64,000 nt of DNA from Acholoe squamosa (lineage: Eukaryota > Annelida > Polychaeta > Phyllodocida > Polynoidae): NCBI GenBank assembly GCA_949317995.1, contig OX439045.1, forward strand, positions 9,780,174 to 9,844,173. Reading direction: 5' to 3'. The position numbers and the translations under genes were made by a program. This document shows, piece after piece, positions 34,501 to 49,500 of this stretch (position 1 is its first letter; each line of letters begins with the position of its first letter). The notes beneath the pieces were generated by a model that ran no database searches, was not told the DNA's origin, and saw nothing but the letters and a program-made list of their open reading frames with translations.

Positions 34501-37500
34501 GTCAAAGAGTTTGGTTTCATGCAGGAAATCAAGAATTTCCTTTCCAGTTCTGTGGAAAACACTGTTCATTGTCATTGGGGTTTTCAAGAATCTCTTCAGT
34601 GCAGCGAACAGTGTAGGGTTACATTAAATGCTCAGAATAACTCCTGTATAGATTCATTACAAAGTCACGGCCGGACTTATAAATAATGTGAGGTTGATTC
34701 ATATGCATGGTACTACATTACTCCTTATTGCACTTTTTTACATAAAAGGGTGTGCTTTATACACAGATTACAGTACCGTAATCTCCCGCGTAGAAGGCGC
34801 GTCTTCTACGCCAAACAAAATGCTGCTGGGTCTTATACGCGGGAGGGACATTGCCTTGAGTTTGGGGTGCGCCTTATATACGTTTTTCCAACATCTCAAT
34901 TGGGAAAACAGGCATCCCCAGCCCACTTAAAAGGGTCTATTTCTTCTCTTTCCTATCCCCTCGGGAAGTGTGTGGTGCACATATGCGTGGGCACTGACAC
35001 ATTCCCCTGTGAAATTGTGTAATGTAGTTCTCGCCACAAATATGACCTGGCGAACTGGCGTTAAACATCTATTACTCACTCACTCAATTGGGAAAACACC
35101 CCAAAATAAGGCCCACCATGCGCCGATGACAGCTTGAACTCATAGCGCCAGCAGCGCGGCAGACCAGGAGGTGTCGACGCGCTTGGCGGGAATAAGGCCG
35201 ACCGTGTGCCGATGACAGCTTGAACTCATATAGCCTGCACCGCGGCAGACCGGTCGCTGTAGATTTGCTCGGCGGGCAATACGCCGACCGTGTGCCGATG
35301 ACAGCTTGAACTCATAGCGCCAGTACCGCGGCAGACCGGGAGGTGTCGACAGGCACTCGGCGGGTTCGAGCCGACCGTGCGCCGATGACAGCATCGACTC
35401 ATAGAGCCCTCACTGCGGCAGACCAGTAGGTGTCAACGCGCTCGGCGGGTTCAAGCCGACCGTGTGCCGATGACAGCTTGAACTCATAGAGCCAGCACCG
35501 CGGCAGACAGGGAGGTGTACAATAGTGGGGGGGGGAAGGGGGGGGCGCCTTCTACGCGAAACAGCCCCCTGTGAGTTGGGGGGGCGCCTTATACGCGGGT
35601 TTTTCCGGAAATCGATCCAGAAGAGGTACGTGCGCCTTCTACGTGAAAAGGCCTTCTCTGAGTTGGGGGGGGGGGCGCCTTCTACGCGAGCTGCGCCTTC
35701 TATTACGGTACCTTAAATTCTCTCGTATATAAGCCACGGCTAGCACCAGAACTCAAAGTCAGGGTGCGGCTTATATTTGACACCATTATATAGAACTGAA
35801 CAGTATTAAACTGTCAATGTTCAAGCCCCATGTGCCGTTTATGGCTTATTTGGGGGGAAAAAAGATATTGTGTGTTTCCAGTAACATGACTCAAAGATCC
35901 AGGGTCGGTAGGTCAGATTTTTTTTTGTTATTCTGTATAGAAATATATGGGCAGATATGTCAGATTCTTTGAAATTATGAAATTCTTACGATCTTGAGAC
36001 AAGTGAAAAAAAAAATTAATGCATGCAATGCACGACTGGCCCAGGTCGCCACTACCTACTGTAGGGGACTGTCAATATAGTGACAGTGTGTCGGAGTCAT
36101 CAATGCTTAAGGCTATGGAGAATGCACTCATTATCGCTCGTCATTTTCATTGGCAAATAACTCCTCTCCTGGCGAGTTTAGAATTGCACAATATCAGCAG
36201 GTGATGAATAATGTTCCATATTAATGATAAAAAGGCATGAGACAGTGTAATTCTCCTCCATTTTGTTATAATCCAGCTGTTTCGATAGCACCGTAAGGCG
36301 ATCATCTCGCTGTCCGCCATTTTGGATTTTGATGTTCTGTGCGCATGTGCGACCCCTCCTTGCCGGAAGTAGCATTTTCGACGGAGAAATGATATATTCT
36401 ATCGATTTAACTTGAAATTAATGGCTTTTTGACACTATTAATCGAATTGGATCGAATACATTGCCTCAATTTACTTTTATATGAAAAATAAAAAAGCTTA
36501 CGACGGACCACTCTGTGCGCATGTCCAAACTCGCCTTGCCGGAAATGCGATAGCCATAACAAGAATAGGAGATTGTGTTAACACATTTGCTACATGAATG
36601 GTCTTAAACGGTCCTATACGAAAATTAACTCCTCTTTTCTTGAAACCATTACATTCTATGGACGGTCTTCAACTTACCTGCTGAAAAAAAGCGTCTTAAT
36701 TGGACAATACCCATAGGAGCCCATGTGTTATGTCTATTGCGAAAATATATCGCACAATGCAATCCTATGAAGCCTCACTTTCATGAGAAATTAAGTCAAA
36801 CATGTTAGGTTTTTTCTTCAGCTTTTTTCATAGGTAAAATTTTTTTTTCCCCGGGAATTGTTACCATCGACGGAAAGACAAGGATCTAAGGAACATGCAT
36901 CAACTTTCCATTAATTTCTAGACCCCTTCTTTGTATAAGAAATTCCCACTTAAACTCAGCCATTTTGATCGACTAAAAATGCTGAAAACCCGCCGTCAAT
37001 GACCCAGGAGGACCTGGGCCAATATGCAAAAGATATACATATCTAAGCAATCAATTGTACGCACAGCGATGATTTCCATGAAAAATGGATGGAAAATCAT
37101 GAAAAGTACGAAAAAATTATTGAAAAATTATCAAAAATTATCAAAATCAAAAAATCTTTTTCTTACCCTCTTTTGCGAGGGTCGGTCGGGTAACTGGAAA
37201 CAATACTTTTTTTAGGCCTTGTCATAATCAGGGTGCGGCTTATGCGAGGGTGTGGCTTATATGAGGGAATTTACTGTATATCCTACAGGTTATGGGAAGG
37301 AGCCTCTGTATAATGTATTAGGTAAGTAGACACGGTGTAGTAGCTGAAAGGACATGTTTAACTGATGTGAGTAGAGCCTAAGTACTGGACTGATTATATC
37401 TTTAAGGGCTGGTCAGGAGTGCCTCATGCCCATCGTCATCATGATGCACCAATGAAGCGCTGGCGAGACTGCTCGTCACCACTTCATTGGAGCATCATGC

Positions 37501-40500
37501 CAACCCTCTAGATGTATGTAAACCCAATAGGGTTGGCATGATACTTGAATGAATCCCTAGCGAGTTACTCGCCAGGGCTGCATTCATGCATCATGACGAC
37601 CAATGGGCATTAATGCAGCAGCGGCCCTTAAAGGGTTAAGTACACGCCTCCTTATAGCTTCTAAATTACCTTGTACACACACAGCACCAGCAGAAACATG
37701 CACGGTCAGCCAGCCCTACCCCCAGACGGGGACAGTCTGGGAGCAAACCATGACCTATGTGAGATTCAAATAATCTTAATGGTGACAGTTTGGCTAATGC
37801 TTATACTAAAGTTGCTGGACTCCCAAATGTTGGAAAACTTCTGACTAGCGTAAATGTTTTTGTAGAGAATTACCATAAAACCTTCGGTATAAGCCGTGGC
37901 TTACAGACCATTTCAGGGCTCTGATGTAGCTTATAGCATCTCCAGGAGCATAGGGTGCGGCTAATACGCTGGGTTTAACTTATATAGACTAAAGGAAGGA
38001 ATGGGGACCATTTCAAGCCTGTGGTGTGGCGTGTAAGCAAAGTCGTGAACTCAGGGTGCGGCTAATATGTGCGGGTGCAGCTATATCAATGGGGTTTTAC
38101 GGTAACAAAATTTTATGACTCAGGGAAAGCGGTAGAAATTTCTACAAAATTAGGAAAAAGTGCTCACGTGCAAGCGAAAAGTGGCATCTTTGGTACGCCA
38201 GTGCCAATGACAGGGTTTTGGTGCTAGTGTGTGTGTGTTTGTAGGGGGGGGGGTATAGAGCATGTACCTGTTGCCATTCACTCTGTCCCTTACTACAGGT
38301 GAGGAGAGTGCCACGCCCTGCAGGCACCTCCCCGCCCCCTCCCCCTCCCCACACACCTCCACCATACAGCCTGTAAAAAGGCAGGGGCACAGCTGGAAAG
38401 GAAAGCCTAACTCTTTAAGCAGGGGCGTAGGAAGCAACTTTTTATTGGGGGGGCCTGCCCCCCCCCTTTTCCTACGCTCCTGTTAAGGGCTGAAGAGTGC
38501 TGGATTTATCCATATTGTTAGGGTTGATACACAGGATTGGCTCAATATGAAGTACTGTATGAGCGGCCCTTGGAGGGTAAAGGTAGCATGGGCCCTTTAA
38601 AGGGCACATTCTATTTGCTATATACTGTAGTGAAGACTTAATTGAGTACACTACGTGAGATCTAACCTTCAAAATGGTCTCAAATTAAACCTGTTTGATG
38701 CCCCTAAAAGGTGAGTGAGTAATAGATGTTTAACGCCATTTCGACAGCTAAGGTCATATTCATGGTGAGAACTACATTACACAATTTCACAGGGGAATGT
38801 GTCAGTGCCCGCGCATATGTGCACCACACACATCCCGAGGGGATAGGAAAGAGGAGAAAAAGACCCTTTTAAGTGGGCTAGGGAAGCCCGGCCCCTAAAA
38901 GGTCGCTGTTAGTAAGAGGAGTTAATATTACAGTAGACAGAGTTTCTATCACTTTTAATTGGCCACAGTACACGATGCCCACAGGGATCTGTTGTACATG
39001 GAGACAAACTACAGGTGAAGGGAAAATTTGAAAAGATGGATATAAAGTTTACCTTAATCCTTTAACGGCCGCTGATACATGAATGCATCAAGCCCATTGA
39101 TCATCTTGATGCATGAATGCAGTCAAGGCAACTAACTCACCAAGGCTGCATTCATATATCATGGGTTGATACACAAACTCCCGGTGGGTCAGCATGATGC
39201 TCCAATGAAGTGCTGGTGAGCAGTCTCGCCATCACTTCATTGGTGCATCATGACGACCAATGGGCATGATGCACTCCACTAAGAGTGCTTTAAAGGAAGC
39301 AGAGAGTCTGTGGTTCCAGACAATAAGTCCTTCCTTTTCTCTGTTTGGACAGGTATTTCAAAGCTCCTTGTCCAAACAGCTATTTATGTACCGTATTTGA
39401 CGTAATACTGTAATCTCCCACGTAGAAGGCACGTCTTATACGCGAATCAGATCGTTCATGGGTCTTATACGCTGGAGGGTAATTGCCTTGAGTTGGGGGT
39501 GCGCCTTATACACGGGTTTCTTTTATTATAGAAAAGTACTAATCTTACAAAATTCAACCTTTATGGGTGCGCCTTCTACGTGAAAAGGCCTTCTCTGAGT
39601 TGGGGGTGCGCCTTCTACGCGAGATGCCCCTTCTATGCGGGAGATTACGGTAAGCGCTCACCCCCTCTTTTGGGCAACATTTTAGACTAAAAATGACCCA
39701 AAATTTTTCGTTTTTGAAGCCCAATTAAACTCTTAACTACAGGACAAGTATTTTGGATATTTTCTAAGCGCACAGTGCGCTAATTACATCGAATACGGTA
39801 CTGCTTGTCCAACACAGCAGTGTTCACATCTATCGATGACTGAATCTATGAGATAAAAGATTGAACCTCCGAACTGGTGAGGGAGAAAGTTGCTACCCTA
39901 CTCTTTCGAAGGACCAGGGCTTCATTCCCCTACTCTTGCTAAAGATAGCAAGTGTTCTTTTATTTGCCTGGTCCCATAGATAGGGCCAGATATGGTTCAC
40001 TGAGGGGGAACCCCATGACAAAATACAAGCATGTAGGTCCGGGCCTGCACATATGGACACCAACTTATTACAACTACCGTAATATCCTGCGTATAAGACG
40101 CACCTCACGTATTAGACGCACCCTGAGTCGAAGAAAACCCTGTAAGGCTCATCTAGGGGAGAATTTTTGAAGGTTCAGTACTCTTCTATAGTAAAAATAC
40201 CTCGTGTATAAGACGCACCCAGACTTTGGGATGGCTGTACAAGGTGCTGGGAGCTTCTGATTCTTGTATAAGACGCGCCTTATACACGGGAGATTACGGT
40301 AATTCCAAATTTACAATTTCACGATATGATGTCTGTTTACAATATTACTACAAAGTGGGCCAGGGTAAACTCCAGTAGCAATATCGCTACTTGGCTGTCG
40401 GCCGCTTCAGCCAAAGACCAAATAGCCTTTTTCAAAGGTTAGTTGCAAATAACACCAATTTTCCTCTCTACTTGCCTCTTTCCACTAGCCCTTTCACTAA

Positions 40501-43500
40501 CCCTCCATGGATGGCTTGGTACATTTTATAGCGTTACGCCTGATTGTAACCATGGATGCAGCCCAGCCAAGTTACTCATCAAGGCACTAGCATCCATGCA
40601 TCATGTTGACCCTATAGTGCTGATACACCCCAAAGAGTGCAAGCATGATACATCAATGCACAATTGGCGAGTTACTCGCCTGCCAGTGCCGCTTGGGTGC
40701 ATCATGACAAGGAAGCATGGACCTGGAGGTATCGTGCGGCCCTTACGGGGCTAGCGCTGGACTCCACACTTTGAAAGCCATTACTCAGTATTTCTATATA
40801 TAGCTATAGCCAAGGCGGACCAATGAGTTAGACCACTATGATTACAGGACTTGTGTGAGTATGATGGCCCTTTGTCATGATACATCATGAATGTTGCCAC
40901 GGTGAGTAACTCATTGCCAGCGCTGTATTAACGCATGGTGTAGTTGATGCCCCAAGAAGGGTCGGTAAATGATGCACTTCTAGAACACTCTAGAACTATT
41001 CTCCAGTGCTGCATTAGGACATTTAGACTAACATGTACATAAGCATTGACACTAAAGCCCTAAAGGGGATAACCTTTTTTTCTCATTTGTAAGCTCTACA
41101 ATTGAGTTTTTGGCTCTTATATTTTCACTAAGGATTAGTAAGCCTGTAGATCTACAAGATATGTGCCTATACATATTTTTGAGACTAATACACTATGTCC
41201 GTGTTTCTCGGCAGGGCTAATCAACTTATTTCTTTGCCGCATCGTGTTTGAATGCAACAATAGCGAGTAACTCACCAGAGCCATATGCACGCATCATGAA
41301 AAAACACATCTGGGTCAACAAGGTGACAGGTACCGTAATCTCCCGCGTAGAAGACGCACCCCAAACTCAGCAAAGGCATTTTCGCGTATAAGACGCACAT
41401 TTTAATGCTGAAATTTGTAAGATTAGTACATTTCTATAGTAAAATTACCCCTCGTATAAGACGCACCCCCAACTTGAAGAGGTCCTATAAGACGCAGTAG
41501 GGATTTGTTTGGCGTAGAGGACGTGTCTTATACGCGGGAGTTTACGGTATGTCAGTGGAGGTAACTTTTACCCTGTTTTTTTGCCCTGTTTACCCGGATC
41601 AGAGGAGTAGGAAGCATCTTTTTATTGGGGGAACCCAGGCCCCCCCCCACCCCCCCCCTTTTCTACGCCCCTGTAGATGCAGTGACAATTTTCTAGCACA
41701 AAGGTAACTATATGGTACAATGTATGTGGCCCTACACAAGACAGGTTAAATCCCTTTAAGGAATTAATCAATAAAGCTCTTGATCCCTACATCTGAGGCT
41801 ACATCTGATTCTTGTTAAGGATTAGTAGGCCTATTTGAATGAGCCTAAATACCAGTTTACAAAAGCCTAAGTCTGTGTTTCTAGGCTGGACTACAGTCAC
41901 TTACTGTCCTCCACTTCAGTCATAGTGGGCACAAGGAGAAATCAGCAACTTATGAAATCATACCATCATTTTATAATAATGCATTGTTATCAAGTATATA
42001 TAATGTATTGTTATTTTCAATGGCTACATAACTAATACTACTGCTATATATGAGAGAATTATATTACTTGTATTTCATTATTTTTATGATGAATGGACTA
42101 ATATTTGAAGCCAGATTGGGCAGTGGTGGACGCTAGAGCATTCACGGTATTATTTCAGCAGTTTGGTCAATCGTTCTGAATACCTTTGATATTCCACGCC
42201 CTTGAAAAATTTCAAATAACTTTTTCAGTTTCAAACTTTTACCTATTCAAGGTTTCAATATATCCAAATGCCCTGACCAACAGAAAACATTATAATCAAT
42301 AACCATATCAAATGGATAAAGTATACCACATTTATCGACCTGCAATTGTTTAGACCAGAATAGAGCCGATAAATCGGTGAGCTGGCTCGGAACCAATAGT
42401 TGACATTTTGTTTATGACACGGTGGGTATAAATCGGTATGTGTTTATTACTGGCTGCGGTACCCAGTTAGAACCTGACTTTTAGTACCTTTAACCCTTTA
42501 AAGGCTTTTAGTGCATGAAAGTGCATGAATGCATCATGCCATTCGGTGATGCATGAATGCAGCCCTGGTGGGTAACTTGCCAGGGCTACCAGTCAACATG
42601 AAAACCAGCGGGACATCGACTTTGCCGACAAAATCATTGCCGGGCCAGCGAAAGTTGCCAGACTGTGGGACTGCATGTCTGACTGTAATTTTGAGTTAAA
42701 TGATTAAAATATTTCATTCTTGTCTTTTCATTATTTCTTTCTAAACAAATAATAATCTTAAGGTATTCGGTCCTGTCAAAATTAATCCGGGCCACTGCAG
42801 CGGACCAAATGGCCTGCGAGGGAAAAAGCTTTGCGTATAGAATGGGCAACATAGAATCAGGCATCATGATGACTACTACCGTAAATCCTCGCGTATAGGA
42901 CACACCCTGACTTAGGCTAAATCAGATATGATGTATCTGGAGTCAAATTTTGGTCATTTTAGTACTGTTCTATAGTGTAAAAACCTCGCATATAAGACTC
43001 ACCCTGAGTTTAGCTAGATCTTATAGGACGCAGGGGGTGTAATTTCAGCGTAAAAGCCGTATCTTAAACGCAAGGATTTACGGTAGTACCAATGAAGTGC
43101 TGGAGAGCAGACCAACCAGCACTTCATTGGTGTATGATGATCATCTGCGGGCATGATGCCCTCCTGCATCAGCAGCCTTTAGCCACAGGGTGCTTCAAGG
43201 CTTTCTATTGCTTTCTTGTCATGATGCAATGGTCAAGCGTGCATCATGACAACTCTTTCGGAGAGTATGATCAAATCCGGTAGTTGCAAGTCACTCACCA
43301 GGGCTGCATTCATGCATCATGGTGACAAAGCGGCATGATGGATTAGATCACTATATGGCCCTTAGAGTCTTAAATCCTGGGGCTGCTGATATACCAGAAC
43401 AGATAATGGGATTTATAATTTCGGCGGCTGGTGCCAAGAACGTCATTTGTTTGCGATTAGAATAGGACCTTACCTTGGTAGTGTCTGGGAGTATGCCAGT

Positions 43501-46500
43501 GCATTAAAGTGGCACTTGAATGTCAATATTTTGTACAAGACTGTATATAAATAATGCAATAATGCCGCGGCTTATACACCCAAACCATAAGCTTTCTGCA
43601 GCTTTCAGTAACTACCGTAATCTCTCGCGTATAAGACGCGTCCTCTAAGCCAAACAAATCCCTACTGCGTCTTATAGGATTTCCTCAAGTTTGGGGTGCG
43701 TCTTATACGAGGGGTAATTTTTCTATAGAAATGTACTAATCTTACAAATTTCAGCATTAAAATGTGCGTCTTATACGCGAAAATGCATGTGCTGAGTTTG
43801 GGGTGCGTCTTATACGCGCAGCGCGTCTTCTACGCGGGAGATTACGGTACTCAAATACGGGGTGTGGCTGATATGAGGGTATTTGGCGGTGGTGCATTAA
43901 TGCATATAATGGCCAGGCTAGAGGTTGATGCACCAATGCACCAGCACTGGTGAGTTATTCGCCAGTGCAGCTGTTCATTGTGCATTTATACTCTACAGGC
44001 AGCGGCCCCTAAGCCTTTAAGGGCCACTGATGCCCATTGGTCGGCATGATGCATGAGTGCAGCCCTGGTGAGTAACTCACCAGGGCTGCATTCATGCATC
44101 ATGCCGACCCTATGGGGTTCATACACCCCCGGAGGGTCAGCATGATGATCCAATGAAGTGCTGGCTAGCAGTCTCGCCAGCACTTCATCGGTGCATCATG
44201 ACGACCTATGGGCATGATGCACTCCTGTATCAGCGGCAGTTAAAGGGTTAAAAGAGTTCAAATAGCACTTATTGACAACACAGGTTAATCAGACTGCTAC
44301 TCAGCTCACCCAAACACAGCTTTTACTGTAAACTCCCATGTATAAGCTGTACCCTGTAGGCTATCGAACAGTTTACTGCGGCTTAACCCTTTAACGTCAG
44401 CTGATGCCTAAATAATACATCATGTCACTGGTCGACATGATGATCGAATGAAGTACTGGCGAGCAGTTGATCTCGCAGGCACTTCATTGGTGCACAGGGC
44501 TCGAGAAATCCCTGTGTCCAGTGCCCGGGACACAAAATTATTTCTCTGGACACAACTTATTTTTCAAGTTGTGTCCAGTGGACACAGCTCCCAACCCAGT
44601 GTAATACATTCCACCCCAGAGCTGAAACAACATTTTCCTGCTGGACACAACTTTGATTTGCCTTTGTGCCCAGTGGACACACTGGTTTGAAACTAATTTG
44701 TCGAGCCCAGGGTGCATCACGATGACCAATTGGCATCATTCACCCCTGCATCAGCAGCCCTTAAAGGGTTAAAGGGTCTTCAGGAACACAGGGTTACACT
44801 TCTACACGGGGTTTTACATATATGTAAGTACTATCGTAGATTGTCAAAACGTTTCTATAAGTTTTTTGTTTGTCTGTTTTTTGTTTGTTTTTGTTTTGCT
44901 TACTTTTGCCCAGGTACCAAACATAAGCTCTTGAGCTGCTCCTTTTACTCCATCCCCGGGATTGACCACTGAACCAACAAAAAAAAAATGTTCTCTTTTC
45001 TTTTCCCAAATTGAAAACCCAGGCTAATTTATTTCCAAGATATGCCCTTACAAAAATGCTGACTTAAAAACAGTAGGACAGAAGATATGGCAACCTGGAT
45101 ATGGCACACTTCCGGTTTAACACTCATAGGTCTATCCAAGCAACCAGAGACAATGGTGGTCCACTTTCTAGAGTACCGTAATTCCCCTCTTATAACCCGC
45201 ATCCTCTTATATTATATAAGCTGTACCTTGACTTTAGGAGAATGCTATACATGAGGCTGAAAAATTGAACTATTCCATAGTGCTAAACCTTCGGATAAGC
45301 TGCACCCTTAGTTTGGGCCATATCTCTAAGCCGCACTTTGATTTGGGTTCTGGTATAAACCGTGGCTTATGTGAGAGAATTTATGGCAGGTCTAGTTTAA
45401 CCAACTAGCCAATCGGAAAACACAAGAACCTTCTATTTTCCCCTTTGCTCTAAGCCTGGTCTTGATCACTAATTAGGTCAATATCAACACCGGTCGGGGA
45501 GTACTATTGAGGCTGGTCGGTTATTAGCACGGAGAGGTGTAATTGGGCCAATGGGGGGATAAAAGAGCGATCGCGGGAACCCTACACAGTAGACAACTGA
45601 CATTTCACACCAAAGCCGTTCAGAAGGCCTGAAGACATTTTTCTTTTTAATTTCTTTATAATCTGTTTTATTGCCCCCTAAAATATCTTCATAGAAGAAA
45701 GCAAGCTTGCAGACAGGTGTGCTGGGCTTCACTATGGAATATAATTTGGACAGAAATAACGGGATATCAGAAAGAAAACAGGTAAGTCCGGTCAACCCGA
45801 TGCTACCGTAATCTCCCGCGTATAAGGCGCGTCTTATACGGGGGGTTTTAGTTCTCATTGCATCCACAAGGGGGACTCCAAGACCTTTCTTTTGATATTA
45901 CATGCCCCCTTAGCCATACTAGGATATATGGGGGCCCAGGGGGGTCGATGGGGCCCAACTTACACATAGGTGTTTGAATTTTGAAAATTCATTCAGTAGA
46001 ACCAAAGTTATGAATTTTTCATTTTTTTTGAGAATTTTCCAAAACTCAAGGTGCGCCTTATACACGGGCTGCGCCTTATACGCGGGAGATTATGGTAGCA
46101 TTATTCCTACTGTAAAACCTCACAAATAAGCATAGCAGGATTCCTAGAAAATTCTCAAGACTGTAATTCAACTTAATTTCCATGAGAAATATTTAGATTT
46201 TCCCTGACATATTAATCATTTATTTTTTTATATCATTGAGCATGGATGGAAAAGGGCCTGTTTCTAGGGATTTTGTCACAAAATATTCAGGTTTCCCATA
46301 TTCAATGACTCATGACGAAACTTCCTGGAATTCCTTGGCATTCTATGACTTTCCCTGACAATTTTTATTTCAATTCCATGACTTTCCATGACGCTTGGGA
46401 ACCCGCCATGGCTTATAGACCATTTCTCTGGCAAAACCTTCAAACTCGGTCTTTCATTGGTGCTTTCCTTGTTTATATGTTATTTTCCATGTTAAATATC

Positions 46501-49500
46501 CCTCTACAGTTTGTCGCCTTAGTGCAAGAAGGTTGTAACTGACATTTTGCAGTGGCGAATCCAAGATTTTTGAAAAGGAGGGGGCGCGGCCCAAAAGGAG
46601 GGGTGCACCCCCTATTTTTGAGCAAACTTTTTGATCGAAAATATGTAATTAAACTAAGTACTGCCCCCCCTCTAAATCCGCCTCTGCTTTCAGATGGTTG
46701 TAACTGACATTTTGACACAAAAGATTTGTTTTCTTCTCTTTGAACATGTATTGAATCTTTATCTAGTTACTATGAAGTACTGCAGCTCTTTGTTTGATAG
46801 GTGTGCCTACAGGCCCCAGTGCAATGTTACTGTTTCCACTTTGTACTACACATGTAGTAAGTAAAACACTTCTTTTGCCTCCTGCAAAACAAAAACTTGA
46901 AAAATGCAGTTACAACCTTCTTGCACTAAGGCGGCCAGTTGAAAACCTGAGTGAACATACCAACTATGTCCAGATAGCTAATTGCCTATACAAAGATATA
47001 AATGATGTAGTCAACGCTACCGTAAATCCCCGGTCATAAGCCGGGGGGTGAGTTCAGGGAAATCCTATAAGCCGGTTTTGGTGTCAAATTTTTCCCATTT
47101 TCTCTTTATTCTATAGTAAAAAAAACCCGGTCATAAGCCGGGGGGGGGGGACTTTGGGAAAAATTTAGAAGCCGGTTTGGGCCCAAAATAGAAAAAAAAA
47201 TCCGGCTTATGACCGGGGATTTACGGTAGTAGTTGAATGTTCCACTAATGAACGCGACATAAGTAAAGTCAGTCTTATAATGCTCACCTTTCATTAACGA
47301 CTGCTGACTTGGCAAGTTATGAGAAACACCATATACCATAAATTCTCGCGTATAAGCTGCAACCTGAGTTTGTGGAAAAGTAAATTGGTGATACTCCTTT
47401 CATTCATCTGTTGCCAATGTTATTTAATAGTTGGATGCCAAAATGAAAGTATTGTTATTAGGCCTAAAAAAGATTGTTGTGTTCAGGTAACAAGGTCGAA
47501 AAAAATTAGGGTAGGTAGGTAGGGAAATTTCTTCCTTTTTTTTTTTTTTTTAAATAATGCATGACGGAATCATACTCATTTTTCAAAACGCAACATGAAT
47601 ATAGCCTCAGCGAGTCAATCCCGAGTCAATCCCGAGTCAATCGCGAGTCAATCCCGAGTCCTAATTTGCCTGGGCTACATTCGTCAGAGATGCCACTCAC
47701 TGGTTAACAAAAACCAGGAAAACTGGACTTGAGACACATTTCCCCAGGAATCTAACATGATTTAATACAGAAATCTTAGAATCAAAAACCAGGAATTCCT
47801 GGTAAACCAGGAAAAGTGGCATCTCTGATTCGTGCAGAATCTACAGGGTGGCTATATATAGGATTTACCAAAGGGTAGGCATGAGGAATAAATCTAGGCC
47901 TGGGCAGTACATTACTGAAATAACTTGCGATCACAGGGCCAGGGGTTCCATCATGATCAGGGTTCCCACCATTTACGGTAACGGGTCATGGTTTTAACTG
48001 ACTTTTACCTGACATTTATCGGCTTTTACCTGACCAAATATTGGATAATTCACAGGGTTCACCAAAAAATTCATCGGCTCTGAAGCAAGGATGTTAAAGA
48101 AATTTTGCAAATTTGTGTGAAATCTTGACAATCACCCACTTAAAATAGTCAAAATAGCATTTTTAACGGACTTTTCCCGAAAATATCTTCTTAACTGACT
48201 TTAAACTGACCTTTAAAGAAAAATGGGTTTATTAACTGACTTTTAACTGACCAGCGGGAACCCTTGATTGTACAGATTTTTTGGTCACGCACCAACCCCA
48301 ACTATTTGCCTATTCCCGACCATTGAAATGGTAACAAATCTACCTATATTTACTCTGACACACATTTCCATCGTTGGCAATTGATAGGGTTCATCAATAC
48401 GAATCCATTGATTTGCTTGGTTTATAGTAAATACAACCAATATTTGGATATTCATAGCCATATTGGTAAACATTACCGTACAAATCTACTACGTAATGCC
48501 CACAGAAATGACGGGAACAAGCGGAATTAGTAAGATGCGCCACCTAGTGTATTGATAACACAACTCTGATGGGACCCGTGTATACCATAGCGTCGTGAAA
48601 AAACGCCCGGCACTCATCCAGATTTGGAGGGGGCATTACTCCTGGCCCTTATACAAGACAGGTGTTACTTTCCACAGCTTCAACTATATTTTCATGACCC
48701 GCAAACTCCTTGATGATTTTGTAAGCGCCTAAAAAAATTGGCCCAAAATCAGGGCAGGTATGTTAATTTTAAGTAGGGTGTCACATGCGAAAACTGGTCC
48801 GTGAGAAATATGGTCGCTCACTCTTCTAACAGACTCCTTACAGTAGAATCCAATGCCAACCAATCTAGTTATCTGTTTGGAGAGTGATACATCTTTGATA
48901 GCCTCAAAACGAATCACATTTATTTTTTTGAAGGGAAAGAACCATGATTACATCCTCCAAGATCTAATAGAATTTGAATGCACAACAACCCTAAGGATAC
49001 TGTCCCTATTCATAGAACTAGGAGTTGGGCAAAGTGGGATTTTAGAAATAATTGAATTTCGGCGACCAGATTTTGCATGGACCAGATTTTGCATGCCACA
49101 AGGGCACTTTTCTTATTGGTCCCTAGCTGGTCTAGAGCTGGTTCCGGTGACACACACTGATAAGAACTGATAAGACGGGACCAGCACATCCCTGGAAGTG
49201 GTGTTAACCGGGGACAAGGTACCCATCATAGTATGTCTTATCAGTGGGTTTTACCTCAACCAGCGAAATTCAAAATGGCGGCTCCACTAGGCCTCCATAC
49301 TGAGTCCTATAGAACACTAACAAGCCTTCAAGTATTAAGCCCTAGATGCGCCTTATATGATATCTCTCAACCCAGGGTGAGGTACTGTGTTAGCTGAGCA
49401 GCATTCATCCCTGCCAACCTCTATTTGAGTACAAATGTACAATGCACATGTACTGGTGTTTCTACAGACTAAAAACTATCTGAAAATAGAGTACAGTCAG

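Larger units (their letters stand above)
34774..35710. repeat. MITE family B copy split by a SINE and a GC-rich tandem repeat
   Basis: The left part starts TACCGTAATCTCCCGCGTAG; the right part ends CTGCGCCTTCTATTACGGTA. A SINE (34911-35082) and a tandem repeat (35112-35519) lie between, so an element of about 235 bp now spans 937 bp. Confidence 0.7.

Noticed and set aside
38142..38486. Overlapping frames with Pro- and Gly-rich stretches
   Set aside because: Produced by poly-G/poly-C and GTGTGT tracts; open on both strands.
45484..45867. 127-codon minus-strand frame
   Set aside because: Its N-terminal part is MITE B sequence ([13 protein letters not shown], seen in many translated B copies) and the rest has no resemblance.
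49260..49300. AAAATGGCGGC as a promoter of a hidden gene
   Set aside because: No start codon frame, CpG island or exon follows on either strand; a single YY1-like motif is not enough.
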